Source: JBBQFI01 sp038237805 (GTDB lineage: Bacteria > Verrucomicrobiota > Verrucomicrobiia > Chthoniobacterales > UBA10450). From it: a stretch of 64,000 nt of DNA. The stretch covers positions 310,001-374,000 of the forward strand of contig JBBRYI010000001.1 of the NCBI GenBank assembly GCA_038237805.1, in the 5' to 3' direction. The notes beneath the pieces are model-generated. The model saw only the letters and a list, made by a program, of their open reading frames with translations, ran no database searches and was not told the origin of the DNA. Positions 43,357 through 52,366 of the stretch are shown piece by piece. A program made the position numbers and the translations under genes. How positions within the stretch are numbered: the first letter of the stretch is position 1; every line of letters starts with the position of its first letter.

Positions 43357-43680
43357 ATGAACAGTGTAATCGTAGTGGTAGCTTATCGGCCAAAGCCGGG
43401 GAAAGGTCAGGAAGTGTTGCAACTGGTGCGCAGCCGCGTTCCGACCTTGCTTAAGGAAGGATTGGTGACTGATCGGGCGACAACAATCATGCGCTCTCGC
43501 GACGGCACCATCATCGAAGTATCGGAATGGAAATCCCAGGAGGCGATCGATGCAGCGCACAAGAACCCGAACGTCCTGGCGATGTGGGAAAAATTCTTCG
43601 CGGTGTGTGATTGCGTGCCTCTCAATCTTCTTCCCGAATCGGCCGAAATGTTCGCCGGCTTCGCTCCGATCCAAGAGTAA
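43357..43680 (+). CDS. Antibiotic biosynthesis monooxygenase-like (ABM) dimeric barrel protein
   Basis: A 107-residue protein. VIVVVAYRPKPGKGQEVLQLVRSRVPTLLKEG, EVSEWKSQEAIDAAHKNPNVLAMWEKF is the ferredoxin-like ABM pattern. Members act as small monooxygenases or heme-degrading enzymes or have no known role. The gap to the next gene, about 170 bases, shows nothing recognisable. Confidence 0.75.
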   Translation: MNSVIVVVAYRPKPGKGQEVLQLVRSRVPTLLKEGLVTDRATTIMRSRDGTIIEVSEWKSQEAIDAAHKNPNVLAMWEKFFAVCDCVPLNLLPESAEMFAGFAPIQE

Positions 43681-43850
43681 CGGACGGCGTGCCGACGTAC
43701 TCCTATTTTGAACGCTAGCGTGCAATTGCCGCGTCTAGAATTCCAGCTCGAGATTCTTTTTCGCCGAAGTCAAACTTTACCGGCTTCGATACATTCGCCG
43801 GCAAGAATCGAAGCATTGATTCGGGAAAGATATTAGCGACGAAGAACACG

Positions 43851-44729
43851 GTGAAACCCACGAGACTTTTTATCCTGACATCGCTCGCCATGATCGCCTT
43901 CGCGAGCAACTCACTGCTCTGTCGACTGGCGCTGAAGAACACGACAATCGACGCCGCCACTTTTACCTTCGTTCGCATATTCTCAGGCGCCGTTACGCTT
44001 TCACTCCTCGTGAAGATGCGCAGCACATCTACGGTAGAGACAGTCCAGAACCGTCGCACTTTTCGCGGCAATTGGGCCTCGGCGCTCGTCCTCTTTATAT
44101 ATGCGGCCGCCTTTTCGTTCGCCTACAACAGTCTCTCCGCCGGAACCGGAGCATTGCTCCTGTTCGGCGCGGTTCAGGCCACAATGATTCTATGGGGCTT
44201 GCGCAAAGGCGAATCGTTGCACGCGCGACAACTCGTCGGTCTCGCCATCGCTGTAATCGGACTCGTCGTGCTCCTCCTCCCCGGTATTTCCGCTCCGCCG
44301 TTTCGCGGTTTGATCCTAATGCTGGGAGCGGGCATTGCGTGGGGAATCTACTCGCTGCGGGGCAAAGGAGAGAAAAATCCCGCCAGCGCTACTGCCGGAA
44401 ATTTTCTGCGCGCGGTCCCGTTCGCCGCCACCATCAGCATCATCCTGCTGCCGCGGATGCGTCTCGACTCGTTAGGCATCGGTTACGCGCTCGTTTCCGG
44501 CGCGATCACCTCGGGGTTTGGTTATGTGATTTGGTACAGTGCCCTGCCCGGATTAAAGGCAACCAGCGCCGCAACCGTCCAACTTAGCGTGCCGGTCCTC
44601 ACTGCTATTGGCGGCATCCTTTTGTTAGGCGAACCGCTCACTTTGCGCTTTCTACTCGCTTCCTTTGCGGTCTTGGGTGGAATCGCACTCGTCGTAGTCG
44701 AAAAACAGCGCGTCATTCAAGTCGCATGA
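43851..44729 (+). CDS. EamA/DMT family transporter
   Basis: A 292-residue inner-membrane protein with ten helices in two EamA repeats. It has AFASNSLLCRLALKNT near the start, GAGIAWGIYSLRGKGEKNP between the repeats, and ATVQLSVPVLTAIGGILLLGEPLT in the second. Members export amino acids or metabolites. The start is GTG. The stop overlaps the glycosylase start (ATGA). Confidence 0.87.
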   Translation: MKPTRLFILTSLAMIAFASNSLLCRLALKNTTIDAATFTFVRIFSGAVTLSLLVKMRSTSTVETVQNRRTFRGNWASALVLFIYAAAFSFAYNSLSAGTGALLLFGAVQATMILWGLRKGESLHARQLVGLAIAVIGLVVLLLPGISAPPFRGLILMLGAGIAWGIYSLRGKGEKNPASATAGNFLRAVPFAATISIILLPRMRLDSLGIGYALVSGAITSGFGYVIWYSALPGLKATSAATVQLSVPVLTAIGGILLLGEPLTLRFLLASFAVLGGIALVVVEKQRVIQVA

Positions 44730-45340
44730 ATTCATCGTCGCCGCGGATCGCGCATGTTCGGCTCATGGAGCGTTGTCCATGGGCAACTGTTGAACCGGCC
44801 CTCACCTATCACGATGAGGAATGGGGCGTGCCGGTGCATGACGATCGGAAGCTCTTTGAGTTTCTGATTCTTGAAGGCGCGCAAGCGGGTTTGAGCTGGA
44901 TCACGATTCTCAAGAAACGGGAGAACTATCGAAAAGCGTTCGACGGATTTCGCTCAGAAAAGATCGCGCGCTACGGTGCACGTGATGTGAAGCGGTTGCT
45001 CGGCGACGCAGGGATTGTGCGGAACCGGCTGAAGATTGCTGCGACGATCCAGAATGCGAAGGCGTTTCTGGCCGTGCGTGAAGAACTGGGGAGTTTTGAT
45101 GTTTACCTCTGGAATTTTGTCGGCGGCAAGCCGAAGCAGAATCGGTGGCGAAGCATGGCGCAGGTACCGGCGCGCACGGCGGAATCCGATGCGATGAGTC
45201 GCGATCTGTTGCGGCGCGGCTTCAAATTTGTGGGCTCGACGATTTGTTACGCGTTGATGCAAGCGACGGGTATGGTGAACGATCACCTCGTGACATGTCC
45301 GCGACACGCGGAACCTGCCGGCACGCGGCGGCGCAGGTGA
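44726..45340 (+). CDS. tag: DNA-3-methyladenine glycosylase I
   Basis: A 204-residue Tag-type glycosylase that removes 3-methyladenine from DNA. The structural zinc ligands are visible: C17 and H29 (RCPWA...YHDEEWG) and a late His and Cys in MVNDHLVTCPRH. GAQAGLSWITILKKRENYRKAFDGF and the NFVGGKPKQN loop are typical. It is coupled to the EamA transporter gene. The first about 13 residues exceed the usual N terminus. Confidence 0.92.
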   Translation: MNSSSPRIAHVRLMERCPWATVEPALTYHDEEWGVPVHDDRKLFEFLILEGAQAGLSWITILKKRENYRKAFDGFRSEKIARYGARDVKRLLGDAGIVRNRLKIAATIQNAKAFLAVREELGSFDVYLWNFVGGKPKQNRWRSMAQVPARTAESDAMSRDLLRRGFKFVGSTICYALMQATGMVNDHLVTCPRHAEPAGTRRRR

Positions 45341-45454
45341 CGAGAGCTTTACGATTTACAGGTCGCGATGACATAGTCGCGCAGTTCGGACGCGGCCGGG
45401 AGAAATGGCGCGAGTCTGCTTGTCGTCGGAAGTTGTCGCTTATAAAGTTCCCCC

Positions 45455-45916
45455 ATGAATGCGACCTTGAATCCCGCACCGAATCTAACGCAACGTCCGC
45501 CGCGCAGTCCACGCGTACGGCTCGGTGGTTATGTAATTCTCGCGCGCATTCTTGATAAAGGTCGCGCTGAGATCGGCGGCACCGCAGGCGAGTACAAATA
45601 CAACAACCCAATGGACCATCATTGGTTTCGATTTACCGGTATCACCGCGGAAGCGCTGAAAGCCGAGTTGGAAAAAGATAAAGGCGACGGCGAAATCCTG
45701 GCGTGGATTGAGGAGAACGCGCCTAACAAACGCACGCCATGGGAAATCCATCACTGGAGCGGGTGGCTAAACGAGCGCGGACCGGACGGGGATACTGAAA
45801 CCCTCGAGTTCTTCACCAAACGTGTCGGCGACATCAGCAAGACGCGCGAAGATGTGAAAACGTGGTTCGATTATCTCGATCTCGACGACCACGTCACCTT
45901 CGGCGGGAAAGCGTAG
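45455..45916 (+). CDS. DUF5069 family protein
   Basis: A 153-residue cytosolic protein. It begins NLTQRPPRSPRVRLGGYVILARILDKGRAEIGGTAGEY, the DUF5069 signature, and continues with DHHWFRFTGITAEALKAEL. The family is common in Verrucomicrobia and Planctomycetes and has no known function. Confidence 0.85.
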   Translation: MNATLNPAPNLTQRPPRSPRVRLGGYVILARILDKGRAEIGGTAGEYKYNNPMDHHWFRFTGITAEALKAELEKDKGDGEILAWIEENAPNKRTPWEIHHWSGWLNERGPDGDTETLEFFTKRVGDISKTREDVKTWFDYLDLDDHVTFGGKA

Positions 45917-45931
45917 GCGGCGTGCGATTCG

Positions 45932-47146
45932 TTAGAACACCAGGATCGCGTCGATGCTGGCGGTGAATTGATCGCCGTACGGTCTCGTGTTATCGGTCAA
46001 AGCCGCGTCGTAGCGCAGCTCCGGTCTGATCGTGAGGCTGCTGAACGGCTTGGGCACGGGAATCTTGAAGGTAGCGCCGATGGTCACTTCGTTGAACGTG
46101 CCAGAAGCGAAGAATGTACGCGGATCGATGCTGTATGTTTTCCCGCGCTCGAAATCGATGAAGTCATCATTGTCGGCGAAGCTGCCGACGAAAAATCCTT
46201 TCTCATCGCGGAAAACTTCTTCGCGAATTCCGAGCGTGACCCAATCATTCAGCGCGTAGGTAAGATAAGCAGCCGCGCCGTACGCCTTAGCAGAATCCGG
46301 AACGCTCTCATCCGCGGCAAAATTTGCATCGACGATCACCGTCCATTTGTCAGTTGGCTTCCACGTGACGACGAGATCATTGAGATAACGTTTATCGTGG
46401 TTGTTGTGCGTATTTTCCGGCCCGATGTGCGTCGTCGCGAGCGCCGTCAGTTTGCCGTCCAAAAGAGTTACGCCAATTCCGCCATGAAATCCGAGTGAGC
46501 TATTGTTGTCGCGCGTGCTCGTATTCACACCGCGCGTCGCACCCGCATACAGATCGAACCCTTTTATCGGATGCAACGTCAACAGCACGCCGGTGTGATT
46601 GAACGGGATACCGAAGTTAAAGATGTAGCTGTGCGAATAAAAAACGTTCGGGCGCGGATCGATTGTTTCCGCACCTTCCAGCGTCACGAACTTGCCGCCT
46701 TTGATGTCGAGACCGCCGGCAGTGTTTGGAATCGGCAGGTGTAACAACATCCACGCTTCGACCAGATCCGGCTGCACGATCTCGTGTTGCGTGTTATCGA
46801 AAAGGCCCACCGCATGGATGTAACGGGCGTCGCTTCCGTAAAGAAACTGCGCTTTGAAGCCCCAGTCGAACTCGTCACTCGAGGCCCCGAGCGTGCGTTC
46901 GGCGGTGATCACCGCCTGGTTCAGTAACAACTCGTTAGGCCGATCGGTAAAAAGATGCCCGAAGTTCTGCCGGCTAGCCGGATCGTCCGGGTTCGCTGTA
47001 ACGCCGCTCTCAACCCAGCCATATACTTTGAAGCGCCGCGGCGGCGTGACCGCATCCTGTGCTGCGAGGTCATCGGCACAAGCGCCAAGCAGAAAAAAGA
47101 AAGACATGAAACGGGAGAGCTTTCGTCCCGCCGGGTTAACGAACAT
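45932..47146 (-). CDS. Outer-membrane beta-barrel porin (BBP2-like)
   Basis: A roughly 404-residue protein from the ATG at 47146. It has a signal peptide (MSFFFLLGACADDLAA), YGWVESGVTANPDDP, and alternating amphipathic strands through to a terminal aromatic residue (SIDAILVF), the outer-membrane sorting signal. GGKFVTLEGAETIDPRPNVFYSHSYIFNFGIPFNHTG is the putative porin 2 (OmpL-like) motif. It is divergent from the ammonium transporter gene, so both may respond to nitrogen supply, but this is only inferred. Confidence 0.87.
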   Translation of the reverse strand: MFVNPAGRKLSRFMSFFFLLGACADDLAAQDAVTPPRRFKVYGWVESGVTANPDDPASRQNFGHLFTDRPNELLLNQAVITAERTLGASSDEFDWGFKAQFLYGSDARYIHAVGLFDNTQHEIVQPDLVEAWMLLHLPIPNTAGGLDIKGGKFVTLEGAETIDPRPNVFYSHSYIFNFGIPFNHTGVLLTLHPIKGFDLYAGATRGVNTSTRDNNSSLGFHGGIGVTLLDGKLTALATTHIGPENTHNNHDKRYLNDLVVTWKPTDKWTVIVDANFAADESVPDSAKAYGAAAYLTYALNDWVTLGIREEVFRDEKGFFVGSFADNDDFIDFERGKTYSIDPRTFFASGTFNEVTIGATFKIPVPKPFSSLTIRPELRYDAALTDNTRPYGDQFTASIDAILVF

Positions 47147-47254
47147 TGATCGTGCGGTTTTCACTCGAAATTGAGAAGGTTTGACTAACGAGAAATGCTG
47201 CTTGGAATAAAAATTCAAACCGTTATAAACGTCCGAAACCAAAACACCACTCTT

Positions 47255-48478
47255 ATGTTCGACACAGGAACTACCGGATTCATGCTTCTAGCCACCAGCC
47301 TCGTTATGTTGATGACTCCCGGCCTCGCCTTTTTCTACGGCGGGCTCGCAGGCAGACGAAACATTCTCGGGATCATGATCCAGAGTTTCGTTTCCATGGG
47401 CGTCACCACCATCATGTGGTTTATCTGCGGTTACTCGCTCTGCTTTAGTGGCGATGCCCTGGGCGGAGTGATCGGCAATCTCGACAAGGCCTTCATGCAC
47501 GGCGTGGACTTGAATTCTCCTTTCCCCGGAAATCACAAACTGCCGGAGTTCGTCTTCATGGCTTACCAAATGATGTTTGCCATCATTACGCCCGCGCTTA
47601 TTACCGGCGCCTTTGTCAATCGGATAACCTTTAAGGCCTATCTCGCGTTTCTCGTGTTGTGGCAACTGTTGGTCTATTACCCGTTCGCGCACATGATCTG
47701 GGGCGGCGGATTGCTCGCGCATTGGGGCGTGCTCGATTTCGCCGGCGGCATCGTCGTCCACGCCATCGCCGGATTCGCCGCGCTCGCTTCCGTCTTTTAT
47801 GTGGGGCAACGTCGCGACAAAGAGTCGCCGCCAAACAGCATCCCGCTCATCGCCATCGGCACTGGGCTGCTCTGGTTCGGATGGTATGGTTTCAATGCCG
47901 GGAGCGAACTCGATGTCAACGCCATCACTGGCCTCGCTTTTTTGAACACGGATGTCGCCGCGTCCTTCGCAGCTATCGTCTGGCTGGCGATCGAATGGAC
48001 GGTGCAACGCAAACCAAAGTTCGTCGGACTTCTCACTGGCGCAGTCGCGGGTCTCGCCACGATCACGCCCGCGGCAGGTTTTGTTTCATTGCCTTCGGCG
48101 GCCATTATCGGCATCGCGGCGGGAATCGTTTGCTACCTCGCGGTGCATTTGAAGAACAAGCTCGGCTGGGATGACGCACTCGATGTGTGGGGCGTGCACG
48201 GAATTGGCGGCGCGCTCGGTGTAATTCTACTTGGCGTTTTTGCTTCAAAAGCAATGAACGCCGCTGGGGCCGACGGATTGCTGGCCGGCGGAACACATTT
48301 CTTTGTCGTGCAATGTCTCGCCGTCATTGGCGCGTCGCTTTACGCCTTCCTCTTTACCTACGCCATGCTCGCGGTGATCAATTTGTTCATGACAGTGAAA
48401 GTTTCGGGAGCCGACGAAGATTTAGGCTTGGATGCATCCCTGCACGGCGAACGCGCCTACGATTCTGGCGCGTTGTAG
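47255..48478 (+). CDS. amt: Ammonium transporter (Amt)
   Basis: A 407-residue Amt/MEP/Rh channel with eleven helices. Landmarks are MTPGLAFFYGGLAGRRNILGIMIQSF, AYQMMFAIITPALITGAF, DFAGGIVVHAIAGFAAL (first pore His) and DDALDVWGVHGIGGALGVILLG (second). Amts scavenge ammonium. The ATG at 47255 places the first helix at the start; an earlier in-frame start overlaps the porin leader. The usual glnK partner is not adjacent. Confidence 0.94.
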   Translation: MFDTGTTGFMLLATSLVMLMTPGLAFFYGGLAGRRNILGIMIQSFVSMGVTTIMWFICGYSLCFSGDALGGVIGNLDKAFMHGVDLNSPFPGNHKLPEFVFMAYQMMFAIITPALITGAFVNRITFKAYLAFLVLWQLLVYYPFAHMIWGGGLLAHWGVLDFAGGIVVHAIAGFAALASVFYVGQRRDKESPPNSIPLIAIGTGLLWFGWYGFNAGSELDVNAITGLAFLNTDVAASFAAIVWLAIEWTVQRKPKFVGLLTGAVAGLATITPAAGFVSLPSAAIIGIAAGIVCYLAVHLKNKLGWDDALDVWGVHGIGGALGVILLGVFASKAMNAAGADGLLAGGTHFFVVQCLAVIGASLYAFLFTYAMLAVINLFMTVKVSGADEDLGLDASLHGERAYDSGAL

Positions 48479-48571
48479 CGCAATCATCTTCTGCTTCTTC
48501 GCACACTCCCGCAGCGCGGCGATATGCACTACTCGTTAGGCCGTCGCGCGTGCTATGAAAAGCGGCGATGT

Positions 48572-48949
48572 TTACTTCTCGTCGCCCGTACGAGGCAGAA
48601 ATTCTTCGCGCACGATCTTGCCGTCCTTCACTGTGTAGACGCCGACTTCCGACAGCTGCATCCGCTCTTTTGAATTCTTATCGGTCACGTCGATATCGTA
48701 TTGCACTACGAACCGATCATGCGCCACGAACGGGCCGCTGACTTTCGCGCTGTGCACTTCCATGTTCTTCTCCCACCAATCGGTCTTGCCTCGCACTGCC
48801 TCGATCCCACGACTTTCGAAGGATCCACCTTCCATCGCGCGCGCTTCGACGCTGACAATATCGTTTGCATACAAACTATCGATCGCCTCTCGCCACGCTT
48901 GCTTCCCCGTCAGTTCCACAACTTTGTTCGCAACTTCTTGAGTGTTCAT
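48572..48949 (-). CDS. SnoaL/NTF2-like protein
   Basis: A 125-residue protein. It begins VANKVVELTGKQAWREAIDSLYANDIVSVEA and continues with RGKTDWWEKNMEVHSAKVSGPFVAHDRFVVQYDIDV, the cone-shaped NTF2-like fold. Such proteins are small hydrolases, isomerases or binding proteins. No catalytic set is clear. A copy of TCGTTAGGCC lies in the gap to the amt gene. Confidence 0.8.
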   Translation of the reverse strand: MNTQEVANKVVELTGKQAWREAIDSLYANDIVSVEARAMEGGSFESRGIEAVRGKTDWWEKNMEVHSAKVSGPFVAHDRFVVQYDIDVTDKNSKERMQLSEVGVYTVKDGKIVREEFLPRTGDEK

Positions 48950-48999
48950 ACTTCAGGACTAACACCGATCTTCATCTCCGCAAAATCACGTTTGGGGCA

Positions 49000-49908
49000 T
49001 CAAAGAAACTTAACGAGCGCGTCGGTTGTTTCCTGAGGTCGTTCCTCCAGAATCCAATGGCCGGTGTTCTTGAGCACGACCACCGTGACATTATCCGCGA
49101 CCAGCTTTATCTGCGCCGCGAGCTCGTTGCCTAACGACTTCTCACCACCGATCGACAAAACCGGCATCGTCAATTTCTTCTGCGAGAGTTGGGCAAAGTC
49201 TTTAGCTAATTGCGGCCAGGAAGCGAAGTAGGCCCACGCAGCACGCATTCGTCCCGGTCGCGAGTACGCCGCTGTGTAAGCTTTCCGTTCCGCCTCGGGA
49301 ATGGAGCGCGTCTTATCGGCGGCGAAAACATTCCAGAAATACTCGAAGTAAGTGCGCTCTCGTCCCTTTACCAGGGCCTCGGGGTATTCACCGTGGAAAC
49401 GAAAATGCCAAATGTTTGGCGCATTGTAGATCGCTTCCCAGCCTGCCACGCCGGGAAGAAATGCATCCATGACGACGAGCTTCTCAGTTTCCGCGGGAAA
49501 CTGCGTGGCATAAGCGTATGCCACCATCAGACCAATGTCGTGACCGACGACTCTCGCTCTCTCGACGCCTAACGAGCGAACGAGCGCATGAATGCGCGTC
49601 GCGGAAGTTTTCATATCCAGGCCGTTTGCGGGAATAGCGGAGTCGCCAATGCCCGGCAGATCGGGTGCGATGACGGTGAATCGCTCCGCCAGCAATGGGA
49701 TAATTGGTCTCCACATCCGCGAAGTTTCCGCGTACCCGTGCAGCAGAATCACCGCCGGTCCGTGACCCGCGGTCATGTAATGCAATTGCACGCCGTCGAT
49801 CCCCGCTGTGCGCGAAGTGATGTTTTTGTCTGGCGGTTCGGCGCAAATCGGCCTCGACAACAAAGCGCATACAACCAGGGCGAGACAAAGTTTAAAAACA
49901 GATTTCAT
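49000..49908 (-). CDS. Exported alpha/beta hydrolase, epoxide-hydrolase-like
   Basis: A 302-residue protein with a signal peptide (LCLALVVCALLSRPICA) and an alpha/beta hydrolase domain. HGYAETSRMW holds the oxyanion loop, GHDIGLMVAY provides the nucleophilic Asp of epoxide hydrolases and haloalkane dehalogenases, and LKNTGHWILEERP supplies the catalytic His. The cap region contains FHGEYPEALVKGRERTYFEYFWN. Two copies of GCCTAACGA lie within (49130, 49568). Confidence 0.88.
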   Translation of the reverse strand: MKSVFKLCLALVVCALLSRPICAEPPDKNITSRTAGIDGVQLHYMTAGHGPAVILLHGYAETSRMWRPIIPLLAERFTVIAPDLPGIGDSAIPANGLDMKTSATRIHALVRSLGVERARVVGHDIGLMVAYAYATQFPAETEKLVVMDAFLPGVAGWEAIYNAPNIWHFRFHGEYPEALVKGRERTYFEYFWNVFAADKTRSIPEAERKAYTAAYSRPGRMRAAWAYFASWPQLAKDFAQLSQKKLTMPVLSIGGEKSLGNELAAQIKLVADNVTVVVLKNTGHWILEERPQETTDALVKFL

Positions 49909-49949
49909 AAGAACTCTAACGATCCTTCAACTGGTTGCGACTACCTGCT

Positions 49950-50318
49950 CTACTGAGGCGCCTGTCCCAGTGTAAAATCCCGGCCGGTCGTGATGTGTTG
50001 CGGATTCGCCTCAGCAGCTCTCCTGGCGATCCACCGAGCTTTCATCGCAGCAGCGAGCTGCGCGCGACGTTCTGGTGAGAGATTCAGTTTTCTCCTCACT
50101 TTCCTAGCCGCGCTTCGTCTCTTCGCGGCTGCCGGTTTCACTTGAGACTTAGCGGATATGCGACGTTTCTTCTTTTGGGTTAATGTCGAAGACTTAATTT
50201 TCTCGGCTGCTGGCGCTCTCGTTTTAAGTTTCCGTTTCAGCTTGGTGAGCTTCTTTGCACCCTCTTTTAGGCGAGCTTCAAGCCGACGGATCTTTTTCCT
50301 GAGATTCTTCAGCTTCAT
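49950..50318 (-). CDS. Strongly basic Lys/Arg/Ala-rich protein (histone H1-like composition)
   Basis: A 122-residue protein. The first 40 residues form a charged helix (LRKKIRRLEARLKEGAKKLTKLKRKLK), then an Ala/Lys/Arg-rich stretch (KSQVKPAAAKRRSAARKVRRKLNL), then LSPERRAQLAAAMKARWIARRAAE, a short motif also found in DNA-binding NUMOD-like or AT-hook-like proteins. It probably binds nucleic acid. No orthologue name can be given. Confidence 0.65.
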   Translation of the reverse strand: MKLKNLRKKIRRLEARLKEGAKKLTKLKRKLKTRAPAAEKIKSSTLTQKKKRRISAKSQVKPAAAKRRSAARKVRRKLNLSPERRAQLAAAMKARWIARRAAEANPQHITTGRDFTLGQAPQ

Positions 50319-50372
50319 AATTACATCAACAGTGCGCCCACTTGCGCTGAAGACAAATGGAGGATTGGAAGC

Positions 50373-50792
50373 TTAACTCGATGGCTTCAAACTCTCGCAC
50401 TTCGCTTGATAACTCTCGATCAAGGAAGCGATCTTGGTTTGAAAACTGTCTTGAGCGGAATACAGCGCACCGATCGGTTCGGAGAATTCTTTCTGTTTGA
50501 GTTCCTCTTCAATCGTCAGAATCAATCCGGCCAGCGTCTCGATATTCGCGCGGGAATGGAACTCCATCTCTTTCAGTTTCGAGAGTACGGCTTCAGACTT
50601 TTCCAGATCACCGGGAATTGGCTCTACTTTCGCGACCGTGGGCGTGCCCTCGACCGCGTCGTTCTGATCCGCCGCGGCGGCGGCTTTCGTTCCGCGTTTT
50701 TTAGTCGGCTTGGCCCCCGGGGCGGATTCGGGATGATGCTCTTTCTCCTGCGTGACTTTCTTGTTGTGGGCAACGTTTCGTGGATCGGACAT
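50373..50792 (-). CDS. Uncharacterised protein with disordered N terminus
   Basis: A 139-residue protein. Residues 1-55 are polar and low-complexity (Lys, Ala, Glu), and residues about 60-139 form predicted helices (DLEKSEAVLSKLKEMEFHSRANIETLAGLILTIEEELKQKE, then DSFQTKIASLIESYQAKCESL). No family recognised. It lies next to the basic protein on the same strand. Confidence 0.6.
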   Translation of the reverse strand: MSDPRNVAHNKKVTQEKEHHPESAPGAKPTKKRGTKAAAAADQNDAVEGTPTVAKVEPIPGDLEKSEAVLSKLKEMEFHSRANIETLAGLILTIEEELKQKEFSEPIGALYSAQDSFQTKIASLIESYQAKCESLKPSS

Positions 50793-50944
50793 GCTTACTG
50801 ATACACCGACTACGCGCTTTCGCCTCGATCAGTAGTTCAGTTTCGCGAACATTAACTTCTCTCAATCACGCAATCGTTTCCAGGCGTAAAACGCAAATAA
50901 GTAATGACCATCCGCCTCTTCTCAGATAGAAAGCGCGCGACTTC

Positions 50945-52366
50945 ATGCTTTTCAATTCGCTCACGTTCGTAGTTTTTTTCGCAGTCGTGGTGACGCTCTA
51001 CTGGAGTATCCGCTCCTGGAACGCGCGAAAAAATCTGCTCGTCGTCGCCAGCTATATTTTTTACGGCGCGTGGAACCCGCCCTTTGCTGCGCTGCTCTTT
51101 TCCACAACGGCGATGGATTTTTGGCTCGGACGAAGAATCGCAAAGGCGAAAAATAAACGTTCCCGTCGCGCATGGTTGGTTGCCAGCGTTTGCATGAACC
51201 TGAGCATGCTCGGTTTCTTCAAATACGGGAATTTTTTGCTGGAGAATTTCCAATGGCTGCTCGCGCGCATCGGCATCATTTATCAACCACCGCATCTCGA
51301 CATTCTTTTGCCCGTCGGCATCTCGTTTTACACATTTCATTCTCTCTCCTACACGCTCGACATTTATCGCGGAGTATTAGAGCCGACAAAATCTCTGCGC
51401 GATTTCGTCCTCGCTGTTTCGTTTTTTCCTCAGCTCGTCGCGGGGCCGATTGTGCGTGCGGGTGATTTTCTCCCGCAACTTGTCAGGGCGCCAGGATTGC
51501 GCGTCGGCCAATTTCTTTGGGGGCTATTGCTCATGACGCTCGGCTTATTCGAAAAAATCGTGCTCGCCGACACGATGCTTGCCGGTTCCGCCGATCGCAT
51601 CTTTGGCTACGGCGGTCCGCTCATCGCACTTGATTCCTGGATGGGCGTCATCGCCTTCGCTGGACAGATCTTTTTTGATTTCGCCGGCTATTCTACCTGC
51701 GCGATCGGTGCAGCTCTCTGCCTTGGCTTCCATCTAAAAGATAATTTCCGCTTTCCGTACGCAGCTATTGGGTTTTCTGATTTCTGGCGACGCTGGCATA
51801 TTTCACTCTCCACCTTCCTGCGCGATTACCTTTATATCCCGCTCGGTGGTAATCGAGTTGGATGGACGCAGGCGGCGGTCAATCTCGTCATCGTGATGTT
51901 CCTGGGTGGTCTCTGGCATGGCGCAGCCTGGACGTTCGTGGTCTGGGGATTACTTCACGGTTTCTATCTCGTGATCGAGCACGCCTTGCGAGCCATCTTC
52001 GGAAACAAGGCCTGGACCGACTCATTCGCGGCGAAACTTCTGCTCGGTCTTGTCACTTATGGCGCGGTTTGCATCGCCTGGGTATTTTTTCGCGCATCCG
52101 ATTTCAAAATTGCCCTACGAATGCTGAGCGGAATGTTCGGCGGACACGCGCATGGCGAGGCCATTCTTGCAACACGCGAAATGTTGCAAATCGGAATCGT
52201 CACCTTCTTTATGATTCTCGCGCATTGGTCGCTGCGCGAGATCAACATCGAAACTGCCGTGGCGCGTTTGCCGCGCTGGGTTGTGACCGCGGCATGGGCA
52301 CTGATGGCCTCCGCCATCATCTTCACTCAAGGAAACAGCAATGCCTTCATCTACTTCCAATTCTAA
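50945..52366 (+). CDS. MBOAT family O-acyltransferase
   Basis: A 473-residue membrane-bound O-acyltransferase of the AlgI/DltB type with about eleven helices. The conserved catalytic His region is LGGLWHGAAWTFVVWGLLHG (H325, H338). FRFPYAAIGFSDFWRRWHISLSTFLRDYLYIPLGGNR is the family hallmark. It moves acetyl groups across the membrane onto polysaccharide via a partner. The next gene overlaps by 26 bases and encodes such a partner. Confidence 0.92.
   Translation: MLFNSLTFVVFFAVVVTLYWSIRSWNARKNLLVVASYIFYGAWNPPFAALLFSTTAMDFWLGRRIAKAKNKRSRRAWLVASVCMNLSMLGFFKYGNFLLENFQWLLARIGIIYQPPHLDILLPVGISFYTFHSLSYTLDIYRGVLEPTKSLRDFVLAVSFFPQLVAGPIVRAGDFLPQLVRAPGLRVGQFLWGLLLMTLGLFEKIVLADTMLAGSADRIFGYGGPLIALDSWMGVIAFAGQIFFDFAGYSTCAIGAALCLGFHLKDNFRFPYAAIGFSDFWRRWHISLSTFLRDYLYIPLGGNRVGWTQAAVNLVIVMFLGGLWHGAAWTFVVWGLLHGFYLVIEHALRAIFGNKAWTDSFAAKLLLGLVTYGAVCIAWVFFRASDFKIALRMLSGMFGGHAHGEAILATREMLQIGIVTFFMILAHWSLREINIETAVARLPRWVVTAAWALMASAIIFTQGNSNAFIYFQF

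Noticed and set aside
43300..43851. A possible minus-strand gene between the histidine phosphatase and the EamA transporter
   Set aside because: The candidate frames overlap the ABM-domain gene or the EamA start on the opposite strand and show no domain or ribosome site.
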